Origin: JARRQJ01 sp963810615
GTDB taxonomy: Bacteria > Pseudomonadota > Gammaproteobacteria > DRLM01
Direction of reading: 5' to 3'
Assembly (NCBI GenBank): GCA_963810615.1
Contig: CAWEOA010000007.1
Span: 186,001-250,000, forward strand
Length of the DNA stretch: 64,000 nt
Under the pieces are notes generated by a model. The model saw only the letters and a list, made by a program, of their open reading frames with translations. It did no database searches and was not told the DNA's origin. Below are positions 17,368-25,182 of this stretch, in pieces. The position numbers and the translations under genes are program-made. Each line of letters opens with the position of its first letter. The first letter of the stretch is position 1.

Positions 17368-18582
17368 ATGACGGCACACGTTTTTTTCCTTCAATTAATG
17401 GCCATCCTGATCGCTGCGCGCTTGTTCGCCGAGCTCGCGGTGCGACTGCAGGTGCCGGCGGTGATCGGTGAGCTGTTGGCGGGTGTGGTATTGGGTCCCA
17501 GCGTGCTGGGTTGGCTGGATCTCAACGATCCCATCCGTCTGCTGGCGGAAATCGGCATCATCATGTTGCTGTTCGAGGTGGGGCTGGAGACCGATGTGGG
17601 GCGCTTGATCGCCACCGGCCTGAGATCACTGTGGGTCGCGACGCTGGGATTCATCCTGCCGTTTGCGTTGGGCTTCGCCGTCAGTTACTGGTTGTTCGAT
17701 CTGTCCTTGCTGGCGGCCTTGTTCGTAGGCGGGACGCTGACCGCCACCAGCATCGGCATTACCGTGCGGGTGCTCACCGATTTGAAACGCCAGCACAGCC
17801 GCGAGGCACAGGTGGTGCTGGGGGCGGCAGTACTGGACGATGTGATGGGCGTGGTGTTGCTGGCGGTGCTTTATGAGTTTTATCTCGGTGGCGGCATCAA
17901 TCTGGTCAATGCCGGAAAGGTCGCCTTATTCGTTGGCATATTTTTTATCCTGGCTCCGTTGGTGGCCAAGCTGATCTCGCTGCTCATCAAGCGTGTAGAG
18001 TCGGCAACTGAGATTCCCGGTTTGATTCCCACCACGATAGTGGCCCTGGTGCTGTTCTTCGCCTGGTTGGCCCACGCCATAGGGGCGCCGGAATTGCTGG
18101 GCGGGTTTGCCGCCGGCCTGGCCCTGTCGCGGCGATTCTTTTTTCCCTTGGGTATAGCGATACGTGCCGACCCGGATTTTGCCCACCGTATCGAAGGGCA
18201 GATGAGCCCCATCATTCATCTGTTTACGCCGATCTTTTTTGTCTCCGTGGGCTTGTCGCTCAACCTGCGGGAGATCGATTGGTCGTCTACCTTTATCTGG
18301 ACGTTCTCGCTAAGCGTGTTTGCCTTGGCGATGCTGGGGAAACTGGTGGGCGGCCTGGTCAGCGGCGAAAAGGGTTTGCGTGCACTGATCGTCGGTCTGG
18401 CCATGTCGCCGCGCGGCGAAGTGGGGCTGATCTTCGCGGAGCTGGGGCGGACCTCGGGCATCATGAACGCCGAGCTGTACGCCGCCACGGTGATCGTGAT
18501 CGTGTTCACCACCTTTCTGCCGCCACTGGTCATCAAGGGACTTTACCGCCGTTATGGGCAGGTTCTCGATGCGCCGCCGTGA
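17368..18582 (+). CDS. CPA2-family monovalent cation:proton antiporter
   Basis: A 404-residue membrane antiporter with about twelve helices and no C-terminal TrkA domain, so it resembles GerN/NapA-type rather than full-length KefB/KefC. Signatures include LLAGVVLGPSVLGWL near residues 36-50, MLLFEVGLETD (about 70-80), a paired-helix LDDVMGVVLLAVL (about 153-165) with the ion-binding aspartates, and a C-terminal MSPRGEVGLIFAELG. It probably exchanges Na+ or K+ for H+. AAGGAG seven bases before the ATG decides the start over the adjoining TTG. The thioredoxin gene follows after 47 bases. Confidence 0.88.
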   Translation: MTAHVFFLQLMAILIAARLFAELAVRLQVPAVIGELLAGVVLGPSVLGWLDLNDPIRLLAEIGIIMLLFEVGLETDVGRLIATGLRSLWVATLGFILPFALGFAVSYWLFDLSLLAALFVGGTLTATSIGITVRVLTDLKRQHSREAQVVLGAAVLDDVMGVVLLAVLYEFYLGGGINLVNAGKVALFVGIFFILAPLVAKLISLLIKRVESATEIPGLIPTTIVALVLFFAWLAHAIGAPELLGGFAAGLALSRRFFFPLGIAIRADPDFAHRIEGQMSPIIHLFTPIFFVSVGLSLNLREIDWSSTFIWTFSLSVFALAMLGKLVGGLVSGEKGLRALIVGLAMSPRGEVGLIFAELGRTSGIMNAELYAATVIVIVFTTFLPPLVIKGLYRRYGQVLDAPP

Positions 18583-18629
18583 TCTGTTAAGGGTGGTGTC
18601 TTTATTCTTTAAGGTGATAATCTGCCGCT

Positions 18630-19184
18630 ATGAGGAACACCGGCACATTCATCACATGCGCCTTGATTCTTGCCGTTTTATTACTGGGCATGCAGGCGGC
18701 GCACGCCGCCGAGGTATTTGCGCCCCGCTTTGATCTGCCGGCGCTGGACGGCAAACGGTATACCGACCGCTACCTGGAGGGGAAGCCGACCCTGGTGGTG
18801 TTTTGGGCGTCATGGTGCCCGGTTTGCCAAGTGGAATTGCCCAAGCTCCATGCGCTGTTCGATACGGCGCGCGGCAGGGGGCTGCAGGTGCTCGCAATAG
18901 GCTTTGCAGACGATCCGGACAAGATCCGCCGCTACGTGCAAAGTCATGGTGAGATCTTCGATTTTCCCGTACTCTACGACAGCGGAGATGCGGTGGCGAA
19001 GCGTTTCGGTGTCGTCGGCACGCCGACGATCTACCTGATCGACAGGCACGGCAAGATCGAGTACGTAACCTGGTTGATCGAAGACCCGGCGCTTGAGGAT
19101 AAATTGGAAAAGCTTTTGGCGGTCCCTCGGCCAAGCAGGTCGGAGGCATTGAATGCCTATCAAGCCTTGCCCGAATCTGAATGA
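18630..19184 (+). CDS. Exported TlpA/ResA-like thioredoxin-fold protein
   Basis: A 184-residue protein with a signal peptide (about residues 1-27, cleavage after AHA). It has an AhpC/TSA-type thioredoxin fold with the redox motif W62-C63-P-V-C66 and the cis-proline segment VVGTPTIYLID. WCxxC proteins of the TlpA/ResA/CcmG group reduce disulfides in the periplasm, often for cytochrome c maturation or copper handling. No such genes are adjacent, so the partner is unknown. The fold continues to about residue 165, and a short polar tail follows. Confidence 0.85.
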   Translation: MRNTGTFITCALILAVLLLGMQAAHAAEVFAPRFDLPALDGKRYTDRYLEGKPTLVVFWASWCPVCQVELPKLHALFDTARGRGLQVLAIGFADDPDKIRRYVQSHGEIFDFPVLYDSGDAVAKRFGVVGTPTIYLIDRHGKIEYVTWLIEDPALEDKLEKLLAVPRPSRSEALNAYQALPESE

Positions 19185-19392
19185 TTTTGCCGGTCGTTTT
19201 TCCCCCGTGGCGAAGCTGTTCACTGCATGCGGCGGGGTCGCAGCCGTTTAAAACAGGAATGGATTCTGTCGTCCGCGGCTGAAGCGCAGCACGGCGCACT
19301 TTCGCGGGCTAGAGCGACACGGCGTACAGTCCGATCCGTTGCTGCCGTTATTGAGATTCATGACATTCACGCAATCCAAAAGGAGTTGGGCC

Positions 19393-19776
19393 ATGAGACG
19401 TTTGCTGCTGCTGGGGGCACTCATTCCCTGCGTTGCGGGCGCCGCGAATTGGCAGCAACTGTTCAGCGATTATGAGTACAGCGTGGCTGTTGATACGGGC
19501 AGCATCCAACGCTCCGGCGGCCTGACTAAGGCCTGGGTGCGGCAGCATTTCGTTAAAGCAAGAAATTCCGGGGCCGACGCCTACAATATCCTCAACGGGC
19601 TTAATTCGTTTGATTGCAAGAAGAAGAGAGTGAGCCTGTTGCAGGTCGACGTCTTTTATGACGACAGGGCGGTGGATTCGTATACCCCCAATCAATCGGG
19701 CGGGAATCGCCCCATAATCCCCGGCACCGTCGAGTATTTCGCCTACCGGTATCTGTGCCCGTCCAAAGCCAAGTGA
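19393..19776 (+). CDS. Secreted protein resembling surface-adhesin protein E family
   Basis: A 127-residue exported protein: residues 1-17 form a signal peptide (LLLLGALIPCVAGA). The mature part has the small beta-sheet pattern of the surface-adhesin protein E-like family (PF16747): W-Q-LF-DYEYSVAVDTGSI near the N-terminus, KAWVRQHF, a paired Cys (NSFDCKKKR and RYLCPSK, probably a disulfide) and a terminal YFAYRYLC. Most members are small periplasmic or secreted proteins of unknown role. AAAAGGAG eight bases before the ATG at 19393 fixes this start over an in-frame upstream ATG. Confidence 0.7.
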   Translation: MRRLLLLGALIPCVAGAANWQQLFSDYEYSVAVDTGSIQRSGGLTKAWVRQHFVKARNSGADAYNILNGLNSFDCKKKRVSLLQVDVFYDDRAVDSYTPNQSGGNRPIIPGTVEYFAYRYLCPSKAK

Positions 19777-19813
19777 TATCTGACGCGTCGCTTCGCGATT
19801 GATGTGGATGGCT

Positions 19814-19868
19814 GGTAATATTACCCGGGGTTTATTGATACTATCTGTTATCCCCGGGTAATATTGAC
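19814..19868. promoter_or_regulatory. Two operator-like copies forming a large inverted repeat upstream of the ferritin-like gene
   Basis: GGTAATATTACC at 19814-19825 is a perfect 12-base palindrome. A second copy, GGTAATATT-G-ACC (19857-19869 with one extra base), lies about 43 bases further on, close to four helical turns. Each copy has a CCCGGG-type flank, so 19817-19830 and 19852-19865 are perfect 14-base inverted repeats. No U-tract follows, so a terminator is unlikely. Position relative to the predicted promoter (near -59 and -102) fits an activator, or a repressor that loops DNA. Confidence 0.55.
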
Positions 19869-19887
19869 CGCATCTGCGCCTAGGCGG

Positions 19888-19915
19888 AAGACAGCCAAAC
19901 GCGTTTATTTATAAT
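19888..19915 (+). promoter_or_regulatory. Predicted sigma-70 promoter of the ferritin-like gene
   Basis: TATAAT (19910-19915) is a perfect -10 hexamer, preceded after 16 bases by AAGACA (19888-19893), a four-of-six -35 match. The transcript would begin near 19922. AAGGAGAA (19931-19937 region) is the ribosome binding site. Confidence 0.55.
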
Positions 19916-19942
19916 AATAGGGCATACGCAAAGGAGAACAAT

Positions 19943-20230
19943 ATGGCAAGCGTCGGTTACCACGAACCCATTGAGGAATTGTCCCAGGAGACGCGCGACA
20001 TGCATAGGGCTATCGTGTCGTTGATGGAAGAGCTGGAAGCCGTCGATTGGTATAACCAACGCGCCGATGCCTGTAAAGATCCCGAACTCAAGGCCATCCT
20101 TGAACACAACCGTGACGAGGAGAAAGAGCATGCCTCCATGGTGCTGGAATGGATTCGCCGCAAGGATCCGACGTTTTCGAAAGAGTTGAAGGATTATCTG
20201 TTCACCGACAAACCCATTGCGCACAAATGA
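19943..20230 (+). CDS. Encapsulated-ferritin-like (EncFtn) iron-binding protein lacking a cargo tag
   Basis: A 95-residue two-helix ferritin-like protein very close in pattern to EncFtn, the ferroxidase packaged in encapsulin shells. The sequence HRAIVSLMEELEAVDWYNQR and EHNRDEEKEHASM preserves the ferroxidase ligands: Glu30, Glu60 and His63 here correspond to Glu32, Glu62 and His65 of the Rhodospirillum rubrum protein, and Glu29/Glu32 match its metal-entry glutamates. EncFtn oxidises Fe(II) at a site made by two subunits. Encapsulated members end in a targeting peptide; this one stops at FTDKPIAHK with none, and no encapsulin gene lies in the window. A strong ribosome binding site precedes the ATG. 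Confidence 0.88.
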   Translation: MASVGYHEPIEELSQETRDMHRAIVSLMEELEAVDWYNQRADACKDPELKAILEHNRDEEKEHASMVLEWIRRKDPTFSKELKDYLFTDKPIAHK

Positions 20231-20305
20231 GCGCGGGGCGCAGCACGACCCTTGAGGCCGGATCGCCTTGCACGGCGTGCGGATAGGGTCTGCTGATCTT
20301 TGCGC

Positions 20306-20941
20306 CTATCTTTTGCGAATCACCTGCACGCCGTCGCGGATGGTCAATAACACGTTTTCCACGCGCTCATCCCCAGTGAGGGTCCGATTGAGTTCTGCTA
20401 CAGCGTGGGCGGCTTCGTCTTGCGGGTCCAATACCCGCCCGGCGAGGAACATGTTATCGATGACGATTAAGCCGCCGGGTCGGGTGCGCTTGAGGACTTC
20501 CTCGTAGTAGTGCGGATAGCCTTTTTTGTCCGCGTCTATGAATGAGAAATCGATAGCTTCGTCGATGCGGCTTATGGTCTCCAGGGCCGGTCCCATTTTT
20601 ATTTCGATCTTGTCGCCATAGGGGCTGGCGTCAAACGCGGCTTGCGCGATGGCGCGTGCCTCGGGGTCGATATCGCAGGTGATGAGTCGGCCTTCGTCCG
20701 GCAGACCTTCCGCCATGGATAAGGCGGAATAACCGGTGAACATACCGATTTCCACCACCAGGCGGGGTTGAGCGATCTGCACCAACAGTTTGAGCAAGCG
20801 CCCCTCGATGCGCCCGGTCAGCATCTGAGGATAATCGGTCAATTCATGGGTGGTGGCTATGAGTTTGAGGAGCAGTTCAGGTTCCGAGCGGGTGTGCTGG
20901 TGCGCGTATTCCTGGATATCCTTGTCAATAAATCTACTCAC
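20306..20941 (-). CDS. SAM-dependent O-methyltransferase (CCoAOMT-like, PF01596)
   Basis: A 211-residue cytoplasmic methyltransferase of the catechol/caffeoyl-CoA type. SAM motif I is VVEIGMFTGYSALSMA (about residues 62-77), the ribose-binding acid is in ITCDIDPEA, and the catalytic metal site uses Asp137 (FIDADK) with the later DNMFLAGRV pair (Asp162-Asn163). Such enzymes methylate vicinal hydroxyl groups with Mg2+. The physiological acceptor is unknown, and no biosynthetic partner is adjacent. It is divergent from the alpha/beta hydrolase gene across 130 bases. Confidence 0.88.
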   Translation of the reverse strand: MSRFIDKDIQEYAHQHTRSEPELLLKLIATTHELTDYPQMLTGRIEGRLLKLLVQIAQPRLVVEIGMFTGYSALSMAEGLPDEGRLITCDIDPEARAIAQAAFDASPYGDKIEIKMGPALETISRIDEAIDFSFIDADKKGYPHYYEEVLKRTRPGGLIVIDNMFLAGRVLDPQDEAAHAVAELNRTLTGDERVENVLLTIRDGVQVIRKR

Positions 20942-21071
20942 AGCTCTCTCCTTCGGGCTGAGTGGGGCGTCGTCGGCGTCGCAGGATGCCTCAATTCAGT
21001 AGACTGCATTATGTCGCTAGTATATTCAATACCGGCTCCGGCGGGATTGATCAGCGGGGCGGGGAAGCATA

Positions 21072-21998
21072 ATGTGCGATGGAGCACGAGCGACGGATAG
21101 CCGCATGGAAACCTTACGTCAGCTAAACACTGTAGATCATGCCCGCGTAACTTACCTCTGCCGCCGAGGAGTGGCCGACCATGGATACGCCCCGCTGCTG
21201 TTGATCCACGGTGTAGCAAGTAATATGACGCGCTGGTCGGAATTTGCGGAGCGAACGGTGCTGACGGCGACGCATGACATCATTAGTATCGATTTGCGCG
21301 GCCATGGACGGTCGCTGTACCGCGGCCGCGTCGGCTTGGAAATCTGGTGTGACGATATCGCCGCCGTGTTGCGCCAGGAAGGTCATCAACGGGCGATCCT
21401 GGTGGGCCATTGCTTGGGCGCCAACGTGGCTATGATGTTCGCGGCGCGCTATCCGCACCAGACCCATGGTGTGGTGCTGATCGAACCCATGCTCCGCCAG
21501 GCCCTTATGGGAATGCTGCGTCGCCTGAGCCGGATGGTGCTGCCGGTCAAGGCGCTGATCGCCGTCATCCTGCTGCTCAACCGCCTGGGTATTTACCGGC
21601 GCCATCTGGCGGCGCTCGATCTGTATGAACTCGACAAGATCTTTCGTGCCCGGTTGGGTGAACCCGGCGGTGACCGGGCCCTGGTGCGGCGTTATGCCTC
21701 GCCGTGGCACGACCTCAAGACCATGCCCAGTGCCAATTTTCTGCAGGACATATTGGAGGTGATCCGTCCCTTATCCCTGGACAAGATCCGGGCGCCGTCT
21801 CTCGCCTTGCTGTCCACCGGCCATACCTTTGTCGATCCCGCGATGAGCGCCGCTTTGTTGTCGAGTTTGTCCCAGGGGGAGGTCCACACGCTGGACGCGG
21901 AACATTGGATACCGACTGAGCAGCCTCAGGCGATGCGCGAATTGATCGAGGCGTGGGTCACGACCGTGACGTCACAGTTAAACGGCGTTAAGACATGA
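21072..21998 (+). CDS. Alpha/beta hydrolase with a cysteine nucleophile
   Basis: A 308-residue alpha/beta-hydrolase-fold protein. The oxyanion segment is LLIHGVASNMTRW, then SIDLRGHGRS. The nucleophile elbow is G112-H-C114-L-G116, with cysteine where serine is usual; the codon is TGC (21411-21413). The acid is probably Asp255 (TFVDPAM) and the base His278 (DAEHWIP). Cysteine elbows occur in dienelactone hydrolases and a few thioesterase-like members, so activity is possible but the preferred bond may differ. A cap domain lies between about 140 and 225. The ATG at 21072 has GGGGA upstream; an internal ATG at 21105 is an alternative. Confidence 0.8.
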   Translation: MCDGARATDSRMETLRQLNTVDHARVTYLCRRGVADHGYAPLLLIHGVASNMTRWSEFAERTVLTATHDIISIDLRGHGRSLYRGRVGLEIWCDDIAAVLRQEGHQRAILVGHCLGANVAMMFAARYPHQTHGVVLIEPMLRQALMGMLRRLSRMVLPVKALIAVILLLNRLGIYRRHLAALDLYELDKIFRARLGEPGGDRALVRRYASPWHDLKTMPSANFLQDILEVIRPLSLDKIRAPSLALLSTGHTFVDPAMSAALLSSLSQGEVHTLDAEHWIPTEQPQAMRELIEAWVTTVTSQLNGVKT

Positions 21999-22055
21999 AA
22001 AACGTCGTGCACCGCGGTAAACAAGCCGGGTGTCGGGGTTTGGAAAGAGTTGGGT

Positions 22056-22589
22056 TTAGATTGCTTCAGGGACGGGCGCGTTTGGCGCCCGGGTCAGGGT
22101 CCCTAACAGGGTGCGTTGCAATACCAGGGCGTCATTGCTGGCACGATGGCGCACATTCTTCAGGCCGCGCAGGGCTGCCGCCTTTTCCGTGTGCCAGTAA
22201 TCAAGGTGATCCTCCTGCAACAGGCAGCGCAGGGATTCCACGCGAAAACGCCGCGGTAGTCCCGCCGTGTCGAATAGCAGCGCCAGCCATGACTGATCGT
22301 GCCCCCAGGCATCGCTGTAAACCATCTTGTACAGCAGCAATTCATTGAGCTGTTCGGCCACTTCACTCACCGAGTGGCCGTGGCTCATCAGCAAGTCACG
22401 GGAGATGCCGTGCATGGCTTCCGCCTCGGCGTCCCAGTGGGTCCAGTCGGCGGCGGGGCGGATCAGGAAACAGCGGGTGCTGCCGTCCTCCAAGGCTACG
22501 CCCACTTCGATAGGATAACTGCCGTGACCGAATCCGGAGGCCTCGAGGTCGATGACGACCGGAGCATGGTGGGGAATCCTGTTGAGCAT
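22056..22589 (-). CDS. DEDDh-family 3'-5' exonuclease
   Basis: A 177-residue exonuclease-fold protein. Motif Exo I is VVIDLEASGFG (Asp14, Glu16), followed by the YPIEVGV strand. Exo II falls around YSDAWGHDQSW (Asp93 or Asp98). Exo III is H148-RASN-D153, the HxxxxD pattern of the DEDDh class (DnaQ/RNase T superfamily). Two Mg2+ ions would be held by these acids. Its short length and lack of other domains suggest a stand-alone exonuclease acting on DNA or RNA; the substrate cannot be read from sequence. Confidence 0.82.
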   Translation of the reverse strand: MLNRIPHHAPVVIDLEASGFGHGSYPIEVGVALEDGSTRCFLIRPAADWTHWDAEAEAMHGISRDLLMSHGHSVSEVAEQLNELLLYKMVYSDAWGHDQSWLALLFDTAGLPRRFRVESLRCLLQEDHLDYWHTEKAAALRGLKNVRHRASNDALVLQRTLLGTLTRAPNAPVPEAI

Positions 22590-22833
22590 GGCGACTGTCC
22601 GTTCACGGCTGGAGGCAATGGGCTTAAGGCGCGGTCACGCTACTCCATGGCAGATTCCCGGGAATAACGGAAAAATATCACGCTCCTTCCCGCGCATATA
22701 CCATGGTTATATGCGCGAGGATCGCGACCATATTAACCAACGGCGCCCACATCGCCAAGCTGATTGTTCAAGAGGATGTGCTTCGCGGCTTTTTTATACG
22801 TGACATTGGCGGCGCAGCGGCGATAATGGCCCC

Positions 22834-23178
22834 ATGAATGATTTTGACCGGGAAATCAGCGAGGCGTTGTTGGCGGTCGAGGCAGAGCTGCGGTTCTTAT
22901 CGCTATGGGAGACCGAGCCGCCTCCGGCCGAAGATTTGCTCAGCGATCAGCCGTTTTGTTGCGACACCTTGGACTTTCCGCAGTGGGTGCAATGGATCTT
23001 GTTGCCGCGCATGTGGAATATCGTCGAACAAGCCGGTCCGTATCCCGCGCGCTGCGGTATTCATGCCTATGCCGAAGAGTGGGCCGTGAATCAGGGCGCC
23101 GACAGTCTGGATTTGCTGCGCCACATTAAGCGCTTGGACGACTTGATCGAGAGGCGTTCCGCAGGCGGACAGCATTAA
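22834..23178 (+). CDS. yqcC: YqcC-family protein
   Basis: A 114-residue cytoplasmic, helical protein. The signature F-C-DTLDFPQWVQWILLPRMWNIVEQ (about residues 42-66) is characteristic of the gammaproteobacterial YqcC family, whose E. coli member lies next to truC (yqcB). The molecular role is unknown. Acidic N-terminal half, no cofactor motif. In this window it stands between an exonuclease gene and dapB rather than beside a pseudouridine synthase gene. Confidence 0.85.
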   Translation: MNDFDREISEALLAVEAELRFLSLWETEPPPAEDLLSDQPFCCDTLDFPQWVQWILLPRMWNIVEQAGPYPARCGIHAYAEEWAVNQGADSLDLLRHIKRLDDLIERRSAGGQH

Positions 23179-23352
23179 GTCATTACCAGGTGCCGGCGTG
23201 CCGAGTAAGTTGATGAAGAACTGCTGGATCAGCTGATGGTCCTGCCGGGGACTGATCGCGTCCGATACGGGCATGACAGCCCGGCCCGTGCACTGTTATG
23301 CTTGCCGCTTGGGGTCGAAGTCGTTGTTTATTTAAAATTTTAGGGGGTTAGC

Positions 23353-24150
23353 TTGACACGAGTCGCAATTACCGGCGCCGCGGGGCGCATGGGCCGCAGC
23401 CTGGTGGAGGCCTGTCACAACACGGTCGGCTTGAGTCTGGCTGTGGCGGTGGAGCGTGCCGGCAGTTCCGTGATCGGCGTCGATGCCGGTGAGCTCGCCG
23501 GCATCGGCAAGCTGGGCGTGCTCGTCTGCGATACGCTGCGGGCAGAGGATTTCGACGTGCTGGTAGATTTTACCCGCCCGGAAGTGACCTTGAGCAATCT
23601 CGCCGTTTGTCATCCCGCCCGTAAGAAGATGGTGATCGGCACCACCGGTTTTACACCGGAGCAGCGTAACACCCTGATCGATGCCAGTGCCGAGATGGCC
23701 ATGGTGGTGGCGCCCAATATGAGCGTGGGCGTGAATCTGTGTTTCAAGTTGTTGGAGACGGCCGCCAGGGTGTTGGGGGATGAGGTGGACATCGAGATCA
23801 TCGAGGCTCACCACCGCTACAAGGTGGATGCGCCGTCCGGCACGGCATTGCGCATGGGGGAGGTGGTTGCGAACGCACTGGGCCGGGATTTAAAGGCCCA
23901 AGCTGTTTACGGTCGCGAAGGACACACCGGCGAACGGGATCGCCAGACCATCGGTTTTGCCACGGTGCGCGGCGGGGATATCGTGGGTGATCACACCGTG
24001 ATGTTCGCCGGGATCGGCGAGCGTGTCGAGATCACCCACAAGGCCTCCAGCCGCATGACCTTCGCCGCCGGCGCCATGCGCGCCACGGGCTGGGTCATGG
24101 GACAAGACAGTGGTCTTTACGATATGCAGGACGTGTTGGGCCTGCGCTGA
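23353..24150 (+). CDS. dapB: 4-hydroxy-tetrahydrodipicolinate reductase
   Basis: DapB reduces hydroxy-tetrahydrodipicolinate with NAD(P)H in lysine and diaminopimelate synthesis. The 265-residue length is normal. The nucleotide-binding loop is GAAGRMG (8-14), the cofactor-contacting VDFTRPE and GTTGF follow, and the catalytic segment EAHHRYKVDAPSGTAL (151-166) holds the active His/Lys pair. No ATG exists near the expected N-terminus; the TTG at 23353, with a G-rich ribosome binding site (GGGGG, 23343-23347), gives the right start (TRVAITGAAG). In relatives dapB adjoins carA, but here two extra genes intervene. Confidence 0.97.
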   Translation: MTRVAITGAAGRMGRSLVEACHNTVGLSLAVAVERAGSSVIGVDAGELAGIGKLGVLVCDTLRAEDFDVLVDFTRPEVTLSNLAVCHPARKKMVIGTTGFTPEQRNTLIDASAEMAMVVAPNMSVGVNLCFKLLETAARVLGDEVDIEIIEAHHRYKVDAPSGTALRMGEVVANALGRDLKAQAVYGREGHTGERDRQTIGFATVRGGDIVGDHTVMFAGIGERVEITHKASSRMTFAAGAMRATGWVMGQDSGLYDMQDVLGLR

Positions 24151-24318
24151 AGGTACTCAGCTTTCAACAAAGCATCATCAGTCCTGCTCAAATTCCATAC
24201 TGTCACTCGAGCGTGAACGAGAAATCTTATAATGTGCGGATTGAAACGGTATTCCTGCAAACGCCCTGCATGACTGAAAGATGATTTATGCATGCCGAGC
24301 GATAGGTAGTTGCGACGA

Positions 24319-24332
24319 TTGATATTTATCAA
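24319..24332. promoter_or_regulatory. FNR/ANR-type box upstream of an exported protein gene
   Basis: TTGAT-ATTT-ATCAA matches the FNR consensus in both arms. It lies 110 bases before the ATG at 24443. A GATAAA sequence (24358-24363) sits near, about three bases beyond, the ideal -10 place for a class II site. Regulation by an FNR/ANR homologue is inferred. Confidence 0.55.
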
Positions 24333-24442
24333 TCACCGTACTGCAAGCGATCACCACGATAAAAAAAGTAACGAACCATCCGCGCAAAATACGGTCTTTA
24401 GGAGTGCATCAGGTTCAATTTATTGAACAGGAGGGCTCCGAC

Positions 24443-25009
24443 ATGAAATATTTCATCGTCATGATTGCTCTTGCGGGTTTGACTACCACCTCGATCACGG
24501 CCGGCGCAATGCCGCGACAACATTGTGATTGCGACTGCATCCCCACTACGGTCTCTGCTTCGGTCTTGAACGAATTATCCCGACCGGTGGGGAATGCCAT
24601 GGATTCCGAGACCGGTGCTCCACGCTGGGAGCATGCGCAAGCTATTGCCGAGCGGGATCGGGAGTACAGCGCGCTTGAGCACAAAAACAAGGGGCGCTAC
24701 GATCAGGACTATCGCGTGGCATCCCCTCTGATCGATGCGCAGTACGACATCACCAGTGCAGAGATAGCGCAGGTAGTGTTGCGCAAGGTGCAGCCGGCGA
24801 CCCAGGATATCGGCGCTGCGCAGAGCGAGCTCAGCAAGGCATTGCAAGCGGCGCTACCCAAACAGCGCCCGAAGCTCATCCCCTTGTGGGATCAGCTGCA
24901 ACGCGTCGATCTGGCCAGCACGCTGTGTCACGGCCAATCCCGCGGCGAAGACCGCTTCCAGTATGAGCGGCTCAAGGCGTCGCTGAGCCGGGAGATCCAC
25001 ATGCTCTAG
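24443..25009 (+). CDS. Exported protein of unknown function with CDCDC motif
   Basis: A 188-residue protein that I do not recognise. Residues 1-22 form a signal peptide (MIALAGLTTTSITAGA). The mature protein begins with a cysteine cluster, HCDCDC, that could bind metal or form disulfides, and continues as charged helices rich in Gln, Glu and Arg with a lone later cysteine (STLCHGQS). GGAGGG (24430-24435) precedes the ATG at 24443 and rules out the upstream in-frame ATG. An FNR-type box lies upstream. The gene interrupts the usual dapB-carA adjacency. Confidence 0.65.
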   Translation: MKYFIVMIALAGLTTTSITAGAMPRQHCDCDCIPTTVSASVLNELSRPVGNAMDSETGAPRWEHAQAIAERDREYSALEHKNKGRYDQDYRVASPLIDAQYDITSAEIAQVVLRKVQPATQDIGAAQSELSKALQAALPKQRPKLIPLWDQLQRVDLASTLCHGQSRGEDRFQYERLKASLSREIHML

Positions 25010-25182
25010 ACCTTGTTCACGACGACTATTGCGCCAGGTAATAATCCAAGTTTCGAAAGGTGATGCAAAAAGGGGACAGATCAGATTTGAACTAAGGACG
25101 TTTCGCCTCTGAAAACTGTTGTTAACCCTCTAGACTAGATATAAAGTATAAAGAAAATTACTGTACAGTTAGAGGGGTATTG

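Noticed and set aside
19814..19868. Rho-independent terminator for the protein-E-like gene
   Set aside because: The stem is strong, but the loop is 21 bases and no U-tract follows; the paired palindromes fit operators better.
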